Assembly (NCBI GenBank): GCA_018608435.1
Contig: JABAZV010000016.1
Span: forward strand, 783-50,069
Length of the DNA stretch: 49,287 nucleotides
From: Patescibacteria group bacterium
GTDB lineage: Bacteria; Patescibacteriota; Minisyncoccia; Phycocordibacterales; UBA918
Direction of reading: 5' to 3'
Shown here piece by piece: positions 39,431 to 47,289 of this stretch. Positions within the stretch are counted from its first letter, which is position 1. Each line of letters begins with the position of its first letter. The position numbers and the translations under genes were made by a program. The notes beneath the pieces were generated by a model, which saw nothing but the letters and a program-made list of their open reading frames with translations, made no database searches and was not told where the DNA came from.

Positions 39431-40414
39431 ATGAAGTCAATCAAACTATCTCAAACTCCCTTAATACTTTTCGGCACCTGCTTAGCACTTTTGTCAGTCT
39501 TTGCACTAGCAGCTCTACCTCAACCAGCCTCAGCCCTCAGCTGCCTCAACCCGATCGAAATGATCCCTCTCTACGCAACTGACGACTCATACACAGTAGC
39601 TGTCATAGAAGCTGTTTCAATCGAAACCGAAGGCGACATGCACGATCAAGAAGTTATAGCGCAAGAAGTATTCAAAGGTGAACTAAGTACAAACGCAACA
39701 GTAAGTTTTGCTTATGATGAAACTTGGAGCTACCTATGTGCTGGTACGCCAGCTGAAGCAGGAAGCAAAGCGCTGTACGTAATACGAGACAACCAAGTTG
39801 TTCAAGTGTTTACACCAGACTCTGAATTTTCTCAAACGCTATCTACAGAAATTGAAGTTCCAATTTACAAACCAGTTGATAAGCCGGTTATGGAACCCGA
39901 GACTCCAAGCCAAACAGAAATTGATGAAGAAGAGAGAAAAGGTCTCATGAAGCAAATCATTGTTTTACTGCAAAAACTCGTAATTCTGCTCAGCGGATCA
40001 ATTGAAGAAATTAAAGTAGCAGAGCCGCTGGAAAGCTATGTCGGAATGACCACTATCGAAGCAGTAGCCTACGCTGATAGTAAGGATGAATTATTCAGAG
40101 TAGTAGAAATAGATGGCGTGCCGCAAGCAGTAACTGAAGATTACCGAATCGGCCGCATCAACGCCGCTGTTGAAAACAATGTTGTAACTTCATACACCGT
40201 CGAAGGTCAAGAAACTGAAGATACTCTCGAATACATCGGACTCACCGCAACCGAAGCAGAAGATCTAGCCGAGGCTAATGACGTAATGTTTAGAGTCGGT
40301 ATGATCGACGACGAACCACTCCTGGTCACCATGGACTACGTTCCAGGCCGCATCACCGCCACAATCAAAAACGATATTGTGGTTGACTATACGGTTGAAG
40401 GAGGAGATGTGTAA
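39431..40414 (+). CDS. Secreted protein with N-terminal NTR/TIMP-like region and two tandem I78-inhibitor-like domains
   Basis: Signal peptide; ESYVGMTTIEAVAYADSKDELFRVVEIDGVPQAVTEDYRIGRINAAVENNVVTSYTVEG and LEYIGLTATEAEDLAEANDVMFRVGMIDDEPLLVTMDYVPGRITATIKNDIVVDYTVEG. Confidence 0.72.
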   Translation: MKSIKLSQTPLILFGTCLALLSVFALAALPQPASALSCLNPIEMIPLYATDDSYTVAVIEAVSIETEGDMHDQEVIAQEVFKGELSTNATVSFAYDETWSYLCAGTPAEAGSKALYVIRDNQVVQVFTPDSEFSQTLSTEIEVPIYKPVDKPVMEPETPSQTEIDEEERKGLMKQIIVLLQKLVILLSGSIEEIKVAEPLESYVGMTTIEAVAYADSKDELFRVVEIDGVPQAVTEDYRIGRINAAVENNVVTSYTVEGQETEDTLEYIGLTATEAEDLAEANDVMFRVGMIDDEPLLVTMDYVPGRITATIKNDIVVDYTVEGGDV

Positions 40415-40436
40415 ACATTCTTCGCACAAGTTAAAC

Positions 40437-40471
40437 AAAACCTCGAGATCATATCTCGAGGTTTTGTTTTT
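40437..40471 (+). terminator. Intrinsic terminator
   Basis: AAAACCTCGAGAT-CAT-ATCTCGAGGTTTT then GTTTTT; isolates the downstream E2/E1 operon. Confidence 0.93.
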
Positions 40472-40644
40472 ATATTTAAAATTTATACTAGGTAGATAAT
40501 GTCTAGCCTAGCATTGAAAAGGTGAAGTTTTCTTGCGACACACCAAATACCCTGATTTACTTGTGCTGTGGTTGCTATTTTTGGATATTTACGGTATTTT
40601 CGATTTAAATCTGATCTTTGAAACATTGACCATGGAGTTTTACA

Positions 40645-41208
40645 ATGAACACAATCATAGAAAAAGTACTCATTGATTATTTGCACTTATGCCGAAACCC
40701 CTTACGTGGGAAGGCCGCTTTAACGGAAGAATTTTTTGCTCTATTGCAACTGCCTAAAGTTATACAAGTGATGGTCACTCGAGATAGTAAACTTTTAATC
40801 GTAGACACAACCGACATTCACATTCAAGATGATGATACTGGTATCTGGCACAATCTTGGCGGCTACTCAATCTTCATTGAACGCATTAATCTTGGTCTTC
40901 CTCCAGTTTGGAAAGTAAAATTCTTCTTCCTAAAAAACGAGGACGATACGACTGAAAATGAGGCAGACCAAGTAAATGATTATATCATTCATCCCCATAT
41001 CACCCTCGATGATGACGAAGACGGTGAAATAAATGGTCGATTATGTATTAGTCAAGGAGGTTTTCCGATTGACCAATCAATTAGAAGTGGTGATCTAGCA
41101 ACAGCTGTATCATTATTACTTGAAATTTTAGGCACGTATCATAAAGATGTTCCGTACCGTCCATTGAGTGCGTGGCCAACTGTCTGCATTAATGAGAAGG
41201 CATCATGA
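40645..41208 (+). CDS. Prokaryotic E2 (ubiquitin-conjugating enzyme/UBC-like) family protein
   Basis: HPHITLDDDEDGEINGRLCISQGG matches E2-type HP[NH]..(x)n..G.(L/I)C with candidate catalytic Cys (codon at 41044-41046); followed by helical DLATAVSLLLEILG; GGAG ribosome-binding site. Confidence 0.72.
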   Translation: MNTIIEKVLIDYLHLCRNPLRGKAALTEEFFALLQLPKVIQVMVTRDSKLLIVDTTDIHIQDDDTGIWHNLGGYSIFIERINLGLPPVWKVKFFFLKNEDDTTENEADQVNDYIIHPHITLDDDEDGEINGRLCISQGGFPIDQSIRSGDLATAVSLLLEILGTYHKDVPYRPLSAWPTVCINEKAS

Positions 41209-41879
41209 TTAAAACAATAAACATCATTGGCTGTGGCGCCATGGGAAGCCATATCGCCACCTCGATAATCCGTGATTTTAGCTGGGGAGGCAGACTAGTA
41301 CTTATTGACTTCGATAACTACGAACCAAAAAACCTGGCCAACCAGGCCATCGCACGTTCAGCAATCTCCAAACCAAAAGTGCACGGCCTGAAACATGAGC
41401 TACTGCGCATTAATAACAAAGCCTTAATTAACTGTATCAATCGTAAAGTGGACGGTAACAAATACATCAAGGAGGCACTGAGCGGACTAGTGGTTGTGTG
41501 CGTAGACTCGATGCAGGTTCGCTATGAAATCATGCACCACTTACTGCAAGCAAACCGTCGTGTGCAGTATGTGGTTGAAACGAGAGCTGACGCTGGGGCT
41601 GGTGTATCACACGCCTTTAATCCCAACAACAAAAACCAGTGCGACTGTTGGTGGCTATACTGGCATTCAGATAATGCTGCTTGGGATCGTCTTGGGTGCA
41701 ATCAGAGCAGTCCGATTCATAGCGCAATTCTCCACACCACTGCCTTGGCGAGTAGTCAGATTAGAGCACTACTCTATGAAGAATCTGGTAATTTTAGCAT
41801 TGCTGAAAACCGGTTGTGGATGGATTTCGATTTACGACAGCAAGGCTTCGAGAACTGGCCGCTTGACAAGCCTAGGTAA
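41205..41879 (+). CDS. ThiF/E1-like adenylyltransferase
   Basis: INIIGCGAMGSHIATSIIRDF; LVLIDFDNYEPKNLANQAIARSAISKPKVHGLKHELLRIN; VVVCVDSMQVRYEIM; ATGA overlap with the E2 ORF. Confidence 0.88.
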   Translation: MIKTINIIGCGAMGSHIATSIIRDFSWGGRLVLIDFDNYEPKNLANQAIARSAISKPKVHGLKHELLRINNKALINCINRKVDGNKYIKEALSGLVVVCVDSMQVRYEIMHHLLQANRRVQYVVETRADAGAGVSHAFNPNNKNQCDCWWLYWHSDNAAWDRLGCNQSSPIHSAILHTTALASSQIRALLYEESGNFSIAENRLWMDFDLRQQGFENWPLDKPR

Positions 41880-41940
41880 AATCACATACATTGTATATTG
41901 GTCAGCATGGTGCTGCCCGCCAACAACAAAGGAGTTCACT

Positions 41941-42132
41941 ATGTCGCTCGTACTCGAACGTAAGAAAGCTCAAGCTACAACAGCTAGTGCATCCGCTGTT
42001 ACTCAAGGCATAATTGCCGGCCTCACTGGCAGCACCACAACTACCAAAAACACTGTTGGTTCCAACAATACTTACCAACAACCTACACAGCGCACCTTTG
42101 TAGGACCAAGTCACGGTCCTCGCCTCGGCTAA
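41941..42132 (+). CDS. 63-aa low-complexity protein ending ...GPRLG; candidate modifier/substrate of the E1-E2 pair
   Basis: ATG preceded by AAAGGAG at good spacing; MSLVLERKKAQATTASASAVTQGIIAGLTGSTTTTKNTVGSNNTYQQPTQRTFVGPSHGPRLG; same strand, before the operon terminator. Confidence 0.75.
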   Translation: MSLVLERKKAQATTASASAVTQGIIAGLTGSTTTTKNTVGSNNTYQQPTQRTFVGPSHGPRLG

Positions 42133-42167
42133 CCATAGTCAACGTTCTTCTGTTCTTCAACTGACCC

Positions 42168-42199
42168 GGCCCGAACACTAACACTGTTCGGGCCTTTTT
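42168..42199 (+). terminator. Intrinsic terminator of the E2-E1-small protein operon
   Basis: GGCCCGAACA-ctaacac-TGTTCGGGCC followed by TTTTT. Confidence 0.95.
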
Positions 42200-42400
42200 A
42201 ATTTTGTACATTACAGCGACATGGTGAACCAAACGAAAAGTTTTCATCAGGAAGTTTGGTCGCTGACCTTTTTCTTTAATCCTCATGTTAAATAACTACA
42301 AAAAACCAAGATCAGTTCCTCAAGCTCTTGAATGATCTTATTTCTATGAACCAAACACTTCTCCTTTGAAAATTTCGCAACGTTCCGATATACTCCAAGC

Positions 42401-43027
42401 ATGAAAAAACAAACACTTTTATTTTGGGACTTGATGGCAAAAAAATATTCTAAGTCACCAATCGCAAACGAGGCTGCGTATCAGACGAAGCTAGCCAAGA
42501 CCAGAGAATACCTTCACGCCGAGGCAAAAGTTTTTGAATTCGGATGCGGGACTGGTTCGACTGCAATTACACATGCACCACTGGTAAAGCACATTCTAGC
42601 AACTGACGGTTCAGTCGAGATGATCAAAATTGCTAAAGACAAAGCTGACGCAGCACAATTGCAAAACATCACCTTCGAAGCGAAAACCATTGATGCGTTT
42701 ACTCCAGAGAAAGAAACCTATGACGTCGTCATGGGAATGAGCATCCTGCATCTCATTAAAAACAAAGAAGAAGTGTTTACCAAAGTACACGACATGTTAA
42801 AACCAGACGGAGTCTTTATCTCTAGTACTGCGTGCTTGGGCAATACATCAATACTTATTACCCTTCTGTCCAAAGTCAGTTGGATGATTGGTATCACCTT
42901 AGATCCCTTCACTCCAGAAGAATTAAAAGCCAGTCTGGTTAATGCAGGATTTAAAATTGAGCATGATTGGTTGCCAGATGAAGACGGAATAAAAGTAGTA
43001 TTTATAATCGCAAAGAAAGTTAACTAA
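42401..43027 (+). CDS. Class I SAM-dependent methyltransferase
   Basis: VFEFGCGTGSTAITHAPLVKHILATDGSVEMI ... YDVVMGMSILHLI. Confidence 0.9.
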   Translation: MKKQTLLFWDLMAKKYSKSPIANEAAYQTKLAKTREYLHAEAKVFEFGCGTGSTAITHAPLVKHILATDGSVEMIKIAKDKADAAQLQNITFEAKTIDAFTPEKETYDVVMGMSILHLIKNKEEVFTKVHDMLKPDGVFISSTACLGNTSILITLLSKVSWMIGITLDPFTPEELKASLVNAGFKIEHDWLPDEDGIKVVFIIAKKVN

Positions 43028-43033
43028 AGATAT

Positions 43034-43279
43034 ATGAAATTTTTAAAGAAATTCTACAGCTGGGAGAAGGAGCAAACTAAGAAACCGGAAACCATGTTAG
43101 CTGTTGGGATTTCTGTCGGTGTGGTGCTAGGAATAGGAATGGATAACATTGGAGCAGGCATAGCGATAGGCGTAGCAATCGGTGTCGGCATGTACACCAC
43201 AAGCAAAAAGGCTGCTGATAAAGAGAGGAGCAAAGACGTACATGAGCCAGAAAATCGGGAGGGTGATGAAGATCAGTAG
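43034..43279 (+). CDS. Small membrane protein with Gly-zipper-like segment
   Basis: VGISVGVVLGIGMDNIGAGIAIGVAIGVGM; ORF begins 6 nt after methyltransferase. Confidence 0.6.
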   Translation: MKFLKKFYSWEKEQTKKPETMLAVGISVGVVLGIGMDNIGAGIAIGVAIGVGMYTTSKKAADKERSKDVHEPENREGDEDQ

Positions 43280-43350
43280 AACTAGACCGCAAGAATAAAC
43301 CATAAGGACAATGCACCCAGCGTTTGAATGGGTTTATTGCGGCGGAGTAA

Positions 43351-43383
43351 AACAAAAAGAGCCAGGACTATTGTCCCAGCTCT
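43351..43383 (-). terminator. Intrinsic terminator of the VUT-family gene
   Basis: Minus strand AGAGCTGGGAC-AATA-GTCCTGGCTCT followed by TTTTGTTTT (two G-U type pairs). Confidence 0.8.
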
Positions 43384-43391
43384 AAGCCCTG

Positions 43392-44045
43392 TCACACGGA
43401 GCGAGTTATTTTGACGCCACGAGTTACAACTCGAAACGGCACCAGCGCAATTAGCGCCAGAGAAAACTTCACTCCCCAATCGGCCACAGCCATAGACACC
43501 CATAACGGCGCTACTGCACCAACACCAAGCAATGGAATCATTTCATTAGCCCACGACACATCATTGCTCGACTCGACAAACACTAGCATGGCTGAAAAAG
43601 CTATAGTGAAGAACAATACTGTGTCGACAGTCGATCCGATCAAACTAGACAATAGCGGCGCCTTCCACCACCTCCTTTGACGCAGTTGGTCAAAAATGGC
43701 AACGTCCAATAACTGAGCAGATAGAAATGCAATCCCAGACCCTGCCGCAATACGAAAAGTAACCAGCGGACCAAACTCGCCCACGATCTGTGTCCCAACA
43801 AAGGAACAACTCACGCCAACAAGGAAACCGGCAAATACTACCCGACGTGCAGCAGCAGCGCCGTACAGGCGGTTCATAATGTCGGTTATAAGGAACGCTA
43901 TTGGGTACGTAAACGCACCCCACGTCAGCCAGTTACCAAACAAGAACTGCACCAAAATATTAGACACAAACACAACTGTCGCCATGAGCAATACGCCAAC
44001 TGTCATACCTTTTGAAAAATGCATTGAAATACCCCTTTCTTGCAC
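43392..44045 (-). CDS. VUT family transporter (putative queuosine precursor transporter, YhhQ-like)
   Basis: WGAFTYPIAFLITDIMNRLYGAAAARRVVFAGF ... LSAQLLDVAIFDQLR ... SSLIGSTVDTVLFFTIAF; ATG at 44024 may be the real start. Confidence 0.85.
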   Translation of the reverse strand: MQERGISMHFSKGMTVGVLLMATVVFVSNILVQFLFGNWLTWGAFTYPIAFLITDIMNRLYGAAAARRVVFAGFLVGVSCSFVGTQIVGEFGPLVTFRIAAGSGIAFLSAQLLDVAIFDQLRQRRWWKAPLLSSLIGSTVDTVLFFTIAFSAMLVFVESSNDVSWANEMIPLLGVGAVAPLWVSMAVADWGVKFSLALIALVPFRVVTRGVKITRSV

Positions 44046-44364
44046 TAGTTTAAAATATCAATCTGACGTCAGTAAACTACAGTGACAAAAATATGCAAGC
44101 AATTTGAACGCTAAACTTAACAATAAGCAAAAAGAGTCACCGATAATAAAATCAATGACCTTGTTTTCGTTAGAGAGGATAAAAAGATCTAAAAGTAAGC
44201 ATCTCTGCTGGCGAAAATTGTTGCGCACTTAAATGGGCAGACGCGCAAAAAAGAAGCTCTGAGCTAGTGCCTAAAACTTTTGCGTAAGTTTGTTGCTGCA
44301 TAATACAATTTTATGTGTTAACTTTTACATAGAAGTAAGATTGTCAGCAGAAGCAACCAAAAGG

Positions 44365-44757
44365 GTGATGGAAATGGGACAAGAACTTGTTGTTGTAAAA
44401 AAGAGTACATCCGATATATTATTTCAAGCTAAATCTTTGATGCTACAGTATGAAAGAAAATATTCTAGTAATAAGGATCGTATACAATCTAAAGTCGGCT
44501 GGTTAATTGCCATTGGTGACATATTCACAACCAGCAATGATTTACCGCCAATAAGAAATGATCTTAGCGCTGCTGGATACAAACGTGAGCTAGACATGTT
44601 TAAAAAAGAAATATACGTTTACATCTGCGCTTCCGCCGAGACACCAGAAGAAGTCGATTATATAGTTTCACAGATATATACATGGGTGACAAACTTTATT
44701 ACCACATCTGCCGAGATTCCACACCTAAAGCGTATAAATAAAACAAACAAAATCTAA
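44365..44757 (+). CDS. Hypothetical protein
   Basis: ORF; internal ATG near 44365/44374 preferred; followed by terminator. Confidence 0.5.
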   Translation: MMEMGQELVVVKKSTSDILFQAKSLMLQYERKYSSNKDRIQSKVGWLIAIGDIFTTSNDLPPIRNDLSAAGYKRELDMFKKEIYVYICASAETPEEVDYIVSQIYTWVTNFITTSAEIPHLKRINKTNKI

Positions 44758-44788
44758 ATTCATTTTCTACCCATAATGAGCACATTTT

Positions 44789-44820
44789 ACCTCGACAGCA
44801 AACACGCTGGCGAGGTATTT
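44789..44820 (+). terminator. Intrinsic terminator
   Basis: ACCTCGACAGC-aaacac-GCTGGCGAGGT then ATTTTATATT. Confidence 0.8.
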
Positions 44821-44884
44821 TATATTCTGCATACACATACTATTTTTCACCAACTGCACATGTAAGTATTATAAAAAATGATTA

Positions 44885-45598
44885 CTAAAACTTATTCTTC
44901 ACATAAAGCCCAGCCGTAACAACAATCAAACCTCCAGCCAAAATCGCAAATACACTTGCACCTCCGCTTAAGTTTGCAGCAATCACGCCAACACTTGCCC
45001 AAACCAACACCCCGCCGTACCAAGCGCTGTAGCCCGTTCTCTTGAAGTGATAAAGGGTAAAGGCTGCTATACAAGCAAACAAAAAACTATTGTTGACATA
45101 ATTAATCATCTCACTAGTAACTACCAACTGATCATTAAGTAACGCCTGAATATTTAACCAACTAGCAATGCCAGTCCACGCGGCGTACGGAAATAAAATT
45201 TCTTTAGACAGCAAGGTCTGTTTACCATTTACTCCATCACCAGCTCTTACCACGTAAGTAAAAGCAATCGCCATTATGAATAGTACAGGAATAGTAAACC
45301 AGATTGTCCAATCGGTCATACCCGCAAAATAGAGCCAGGCCAAAGAACCAACAAAACCAACCAGTGCAGGCATTCTGGTTGCAGCAAGAACAGGATTATC
45401 GTTCTTAGGAATAACTTGGTACACGGCGTAAACAAACGACAACAAGTAAATCAATCCCCAAATACTGAAAGCCCAACCGGCTGGCTGAATGAACACAGGA
45501 AGAGCTCGGTCGGTATTTTCAAACGCACCTATATTTAGATAAGCTGCTCCGACCACCTGCAAGACAGAAGCAATTAAGACAGATATTTTTAAAAACAT
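44885..45598 (-). CDS. TspO/MBR-like tryptophan-rich sensory membrane protein
   Basis: FIQPAGWAFSIWGLIYLLSFVYAVYQ; multi-TM. Confidence 0.75.
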   Translation of the reverse strand: MFLKISVLIASVLQVVGAAYLNIGAFENTDRALPVFIQPAGWAFSIWGLIYLLSFVYAVYQVIPKNDNPVLAATRMPALVGFVGSLAWLYFAGMTDWTIWFTIPVLFIMAIAFTYVVRAGDGVNGKQTLLSKEILFPYAAWTGIASWLNIQALLNDQLVVTSEMINYVNNSFLFACIAAFTLYHFKRTGYSAWYGGVLVWASVGVIAANLSGGASVFAILAGGLIVVTAGLYVKNKF

Positions 45599-45629
45599 AG
45601 ACAGACAATTAAATTAATATTAATTAAAC

Positions 45630-45935
45630 TTACCACAAGCCTATCACCATCCACACCGCATATACAGTAGCCAAATTTTGTATAATTAATAAAGGAATCC
45701 CAATCTGGAAATACCACTTCCTAGTTTTGTGGCGAAATAGAATCATACCCAAATACACCCCAACACTCCCAAACACCGTCGCCAAGAAAAACATAAAACC
45801 TTCAGGCGCTCGCTCAGCATTTTTCCCATGCACTGCCTTACGCTTATCTCGAGCCATCAAGAAAAAAGCAAAGAGGTTTATGACGGCAAACAAAGCGATA
45901 AGCACTTGTCCAGTTGTGGTGGTGAAAAACTGCAT
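45630..45935 (-). CDS. DUF1294 family membrane protein
   Basis: FLMARDKRKAVHGKNAERAPEGFMFFLATVFGSVGVYLGMILFRHKTRKWYF. Confidence 0.85.
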   Translation of the reverse strand: MQFFTTTTGQVLIALFAVINLFAFFLMARDKRKAVHGKNAERAPEGFMFFLATVFGSVGVYLGMILFRHKTRKWYFQIGIPLLIIQNLATVYAVWMVIGLW

Positions 45936-46020
45936 ATGACTTCAGTATAGCAGCTGGTAGTTTAACCCACTAAATTAAAGAACCTATCAAGTGTTTATTT
46001 GCAACTACACAATTAGAGAA

Positions 46021-46055
46021 ACTAACAAGAAACACAGTGTCTTGTGCTAAAGCCT
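46021..46055 (-). repeat. Dispersed hairpin repeat, copy C
   Basis: Minus strand TTTAGCACAAGACACTGTGTTTCTTGTTAGT. Confidence 0.6.
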
Positions 46056-46063
46056 TAGCTGAT

Positions 46064-46100
46064 CAAGATAGCTCTCGCGGGTTGAGCTATTTTGTTTTTT
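46064..46100 (+). terminator. Orphan plus-strand intrinsic terminator
   Basis: CAAGATAGCTC-tcgcgggtt-GAGCTATTTTG followed by TTTTTT; no plus-strand CDS upstream. Confidence 0.7.
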
Positions 46101-46128
46101 GCTTACTGATTTATCGTAATCTATGTAA

Positions 46129-47010
46129 TTAGGTGCTGCAGATTTTTTCGAAGTAGTCTGCATTGAGGTTGATCAAATCTACACCAGTAGCGTCTTCCTC
46201 TATATCTCCCCAGCCTGGGTTTAGGTTGATTTCAGTAAAGTAAAACTTGTCGCTATTTTTATCGAGCATAAAATCGGCTACAAATAAATTGAATTCAAAT
46301 GCCTTATAAGTTTTCACCGCTAGTTCCATAACTTTTTGTCTGTGTTCGGGTCCAGCAGCGAGCATCAAGGCGCCTTGCGCTTCATTACTTCTAAAGTCAC
46401 CATCTGCTGGAGCTTTTTTATAAACATAATCAACAGCACCATCTGTAACATGTACTCGGTATTCAAAGTCATGTGGGATGAATGATTGATATAGCAGTTG
46501 CTTGTTTGGGTATAAGTTCTGTATCCGAACAAAATCTTTAGCATCTTTAACCATGTGTACTCCTTTTCCATTAGTTCCAAAATTATTTTTAACTATGAAA
46601 GGTAGCCCGAGTGATTCACTCAGTTTTAAAAAACTGGTCGGTAAAAAAACTGACGCTGGTATCTCCAGACCATGTTTTTTTGCTTGCTGTGCTTCGAAAG
46701 ACTTGGAGTGAATCTGCGGGTACTTTGTATAGTTCAAATTAACCATTTTAACCGAACTCTTCTTAAGGAACTCTTCCAATAAAACAATCCGGCGCGAATT
46801 ACTATTAGGGTTCAACCCGGTACGATAATAGACAACATTGTAACTAACAAGCGATTGAATTTCCTGCTGTAAAATAAAACCTTTCTCTGGCAAGTTCGAT
46901 AGATCGATAATATCAACCTCGTGTCCTCGGCCTCGCAACACAGGGGCAAGTTTTTCTGTGATAGTTACGCTGTCTAATTGTGCAAGTATGGCAATGCGTA
47001 GTAATCTCAT
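46129..47010 (-). CDS. RimK-like ATP-grasp ligase
   Basis: LPFIVKNNFGTNGKGVHMVKDAKDF ... LFVADFMLDKNSDKFYFTEINLNPGWG. Confidence 0.85.
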   Translation of the reverse strand: MRLLRIAILAQLDSVTITEKLAPVLRGRGHEVDIIDLSNLPEKGFILQQEIQSLVSYNVVYYRTGLNPNSNSRRIVLLEEFLKKSSVKMVNLNYTKYPQIHSKSFEAQQAKKHGLEIPASVFLPTSFLKLSESLGLPFIVKNNFGTNGKGVHMVKDAKDFVRIQNLYPNKQLLYQSFIPHDFEYRVHVTDGAVDYVYKKAPADGDFRSNEAQGALMLAAGPEHRQKVMELAVKTYKAFEFNLFVADFMLDKNSDKFYFTEINLNPGWGDIEEDATGVDLINLNADYFEKICST

Positions 47011-47220
47011 TCTAATTATTTTTTATTCTTCGCTAGCTTCAGGCACACCCTCCTTCTTTCCCTTCTTACGCGTCACATAGCTTGGTATACACGGATCAAT
47101 ACCAAGCAAAACTCCTCCCTTCTTCCAACAAGAGAAAAGGCCTCATGCTTTTGCCACTGTGCTTTTTTCCAAGTCTAGATTGTGTTAAAGAATTTAATTC
47201 TTTAACATTAAAGTAAAACT

Positions 47221-47254
47221 GGCACAAAACGCAGTGTCTCGTGCTAGCTCTAAG
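47221..47254 (-). repeat. Dispersed hairpin repeat, copy B
   Basis: Minus strand CTTAGAGCTAGCACGAGACACTGCGTTTTGTGCC. Confidence 0.6.
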
Positions 47255-47289
47255 CTGCAGCGGATACAGCATTCAAACTCTTACTTCTT

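Noticed and set aside
41524-41940. Long ORF 41524-42132 read as a single 202-aa protein
   Set aside because: Its 5' part overlaps the E1-like gene out of frame, and a strong ribosome-binding site precedes ATG 41941, so only the 63-aa 3' portion is supported.
43990-44110. preQ1 riboswitch upstream of the VUT-family (queuosine precursor) transporter
   Set aside because: Upstream sequence inspected by eye; no match to the preQ1-I consensus (AGAGGTTC...ACCCTCTATAAAAAACTAA).
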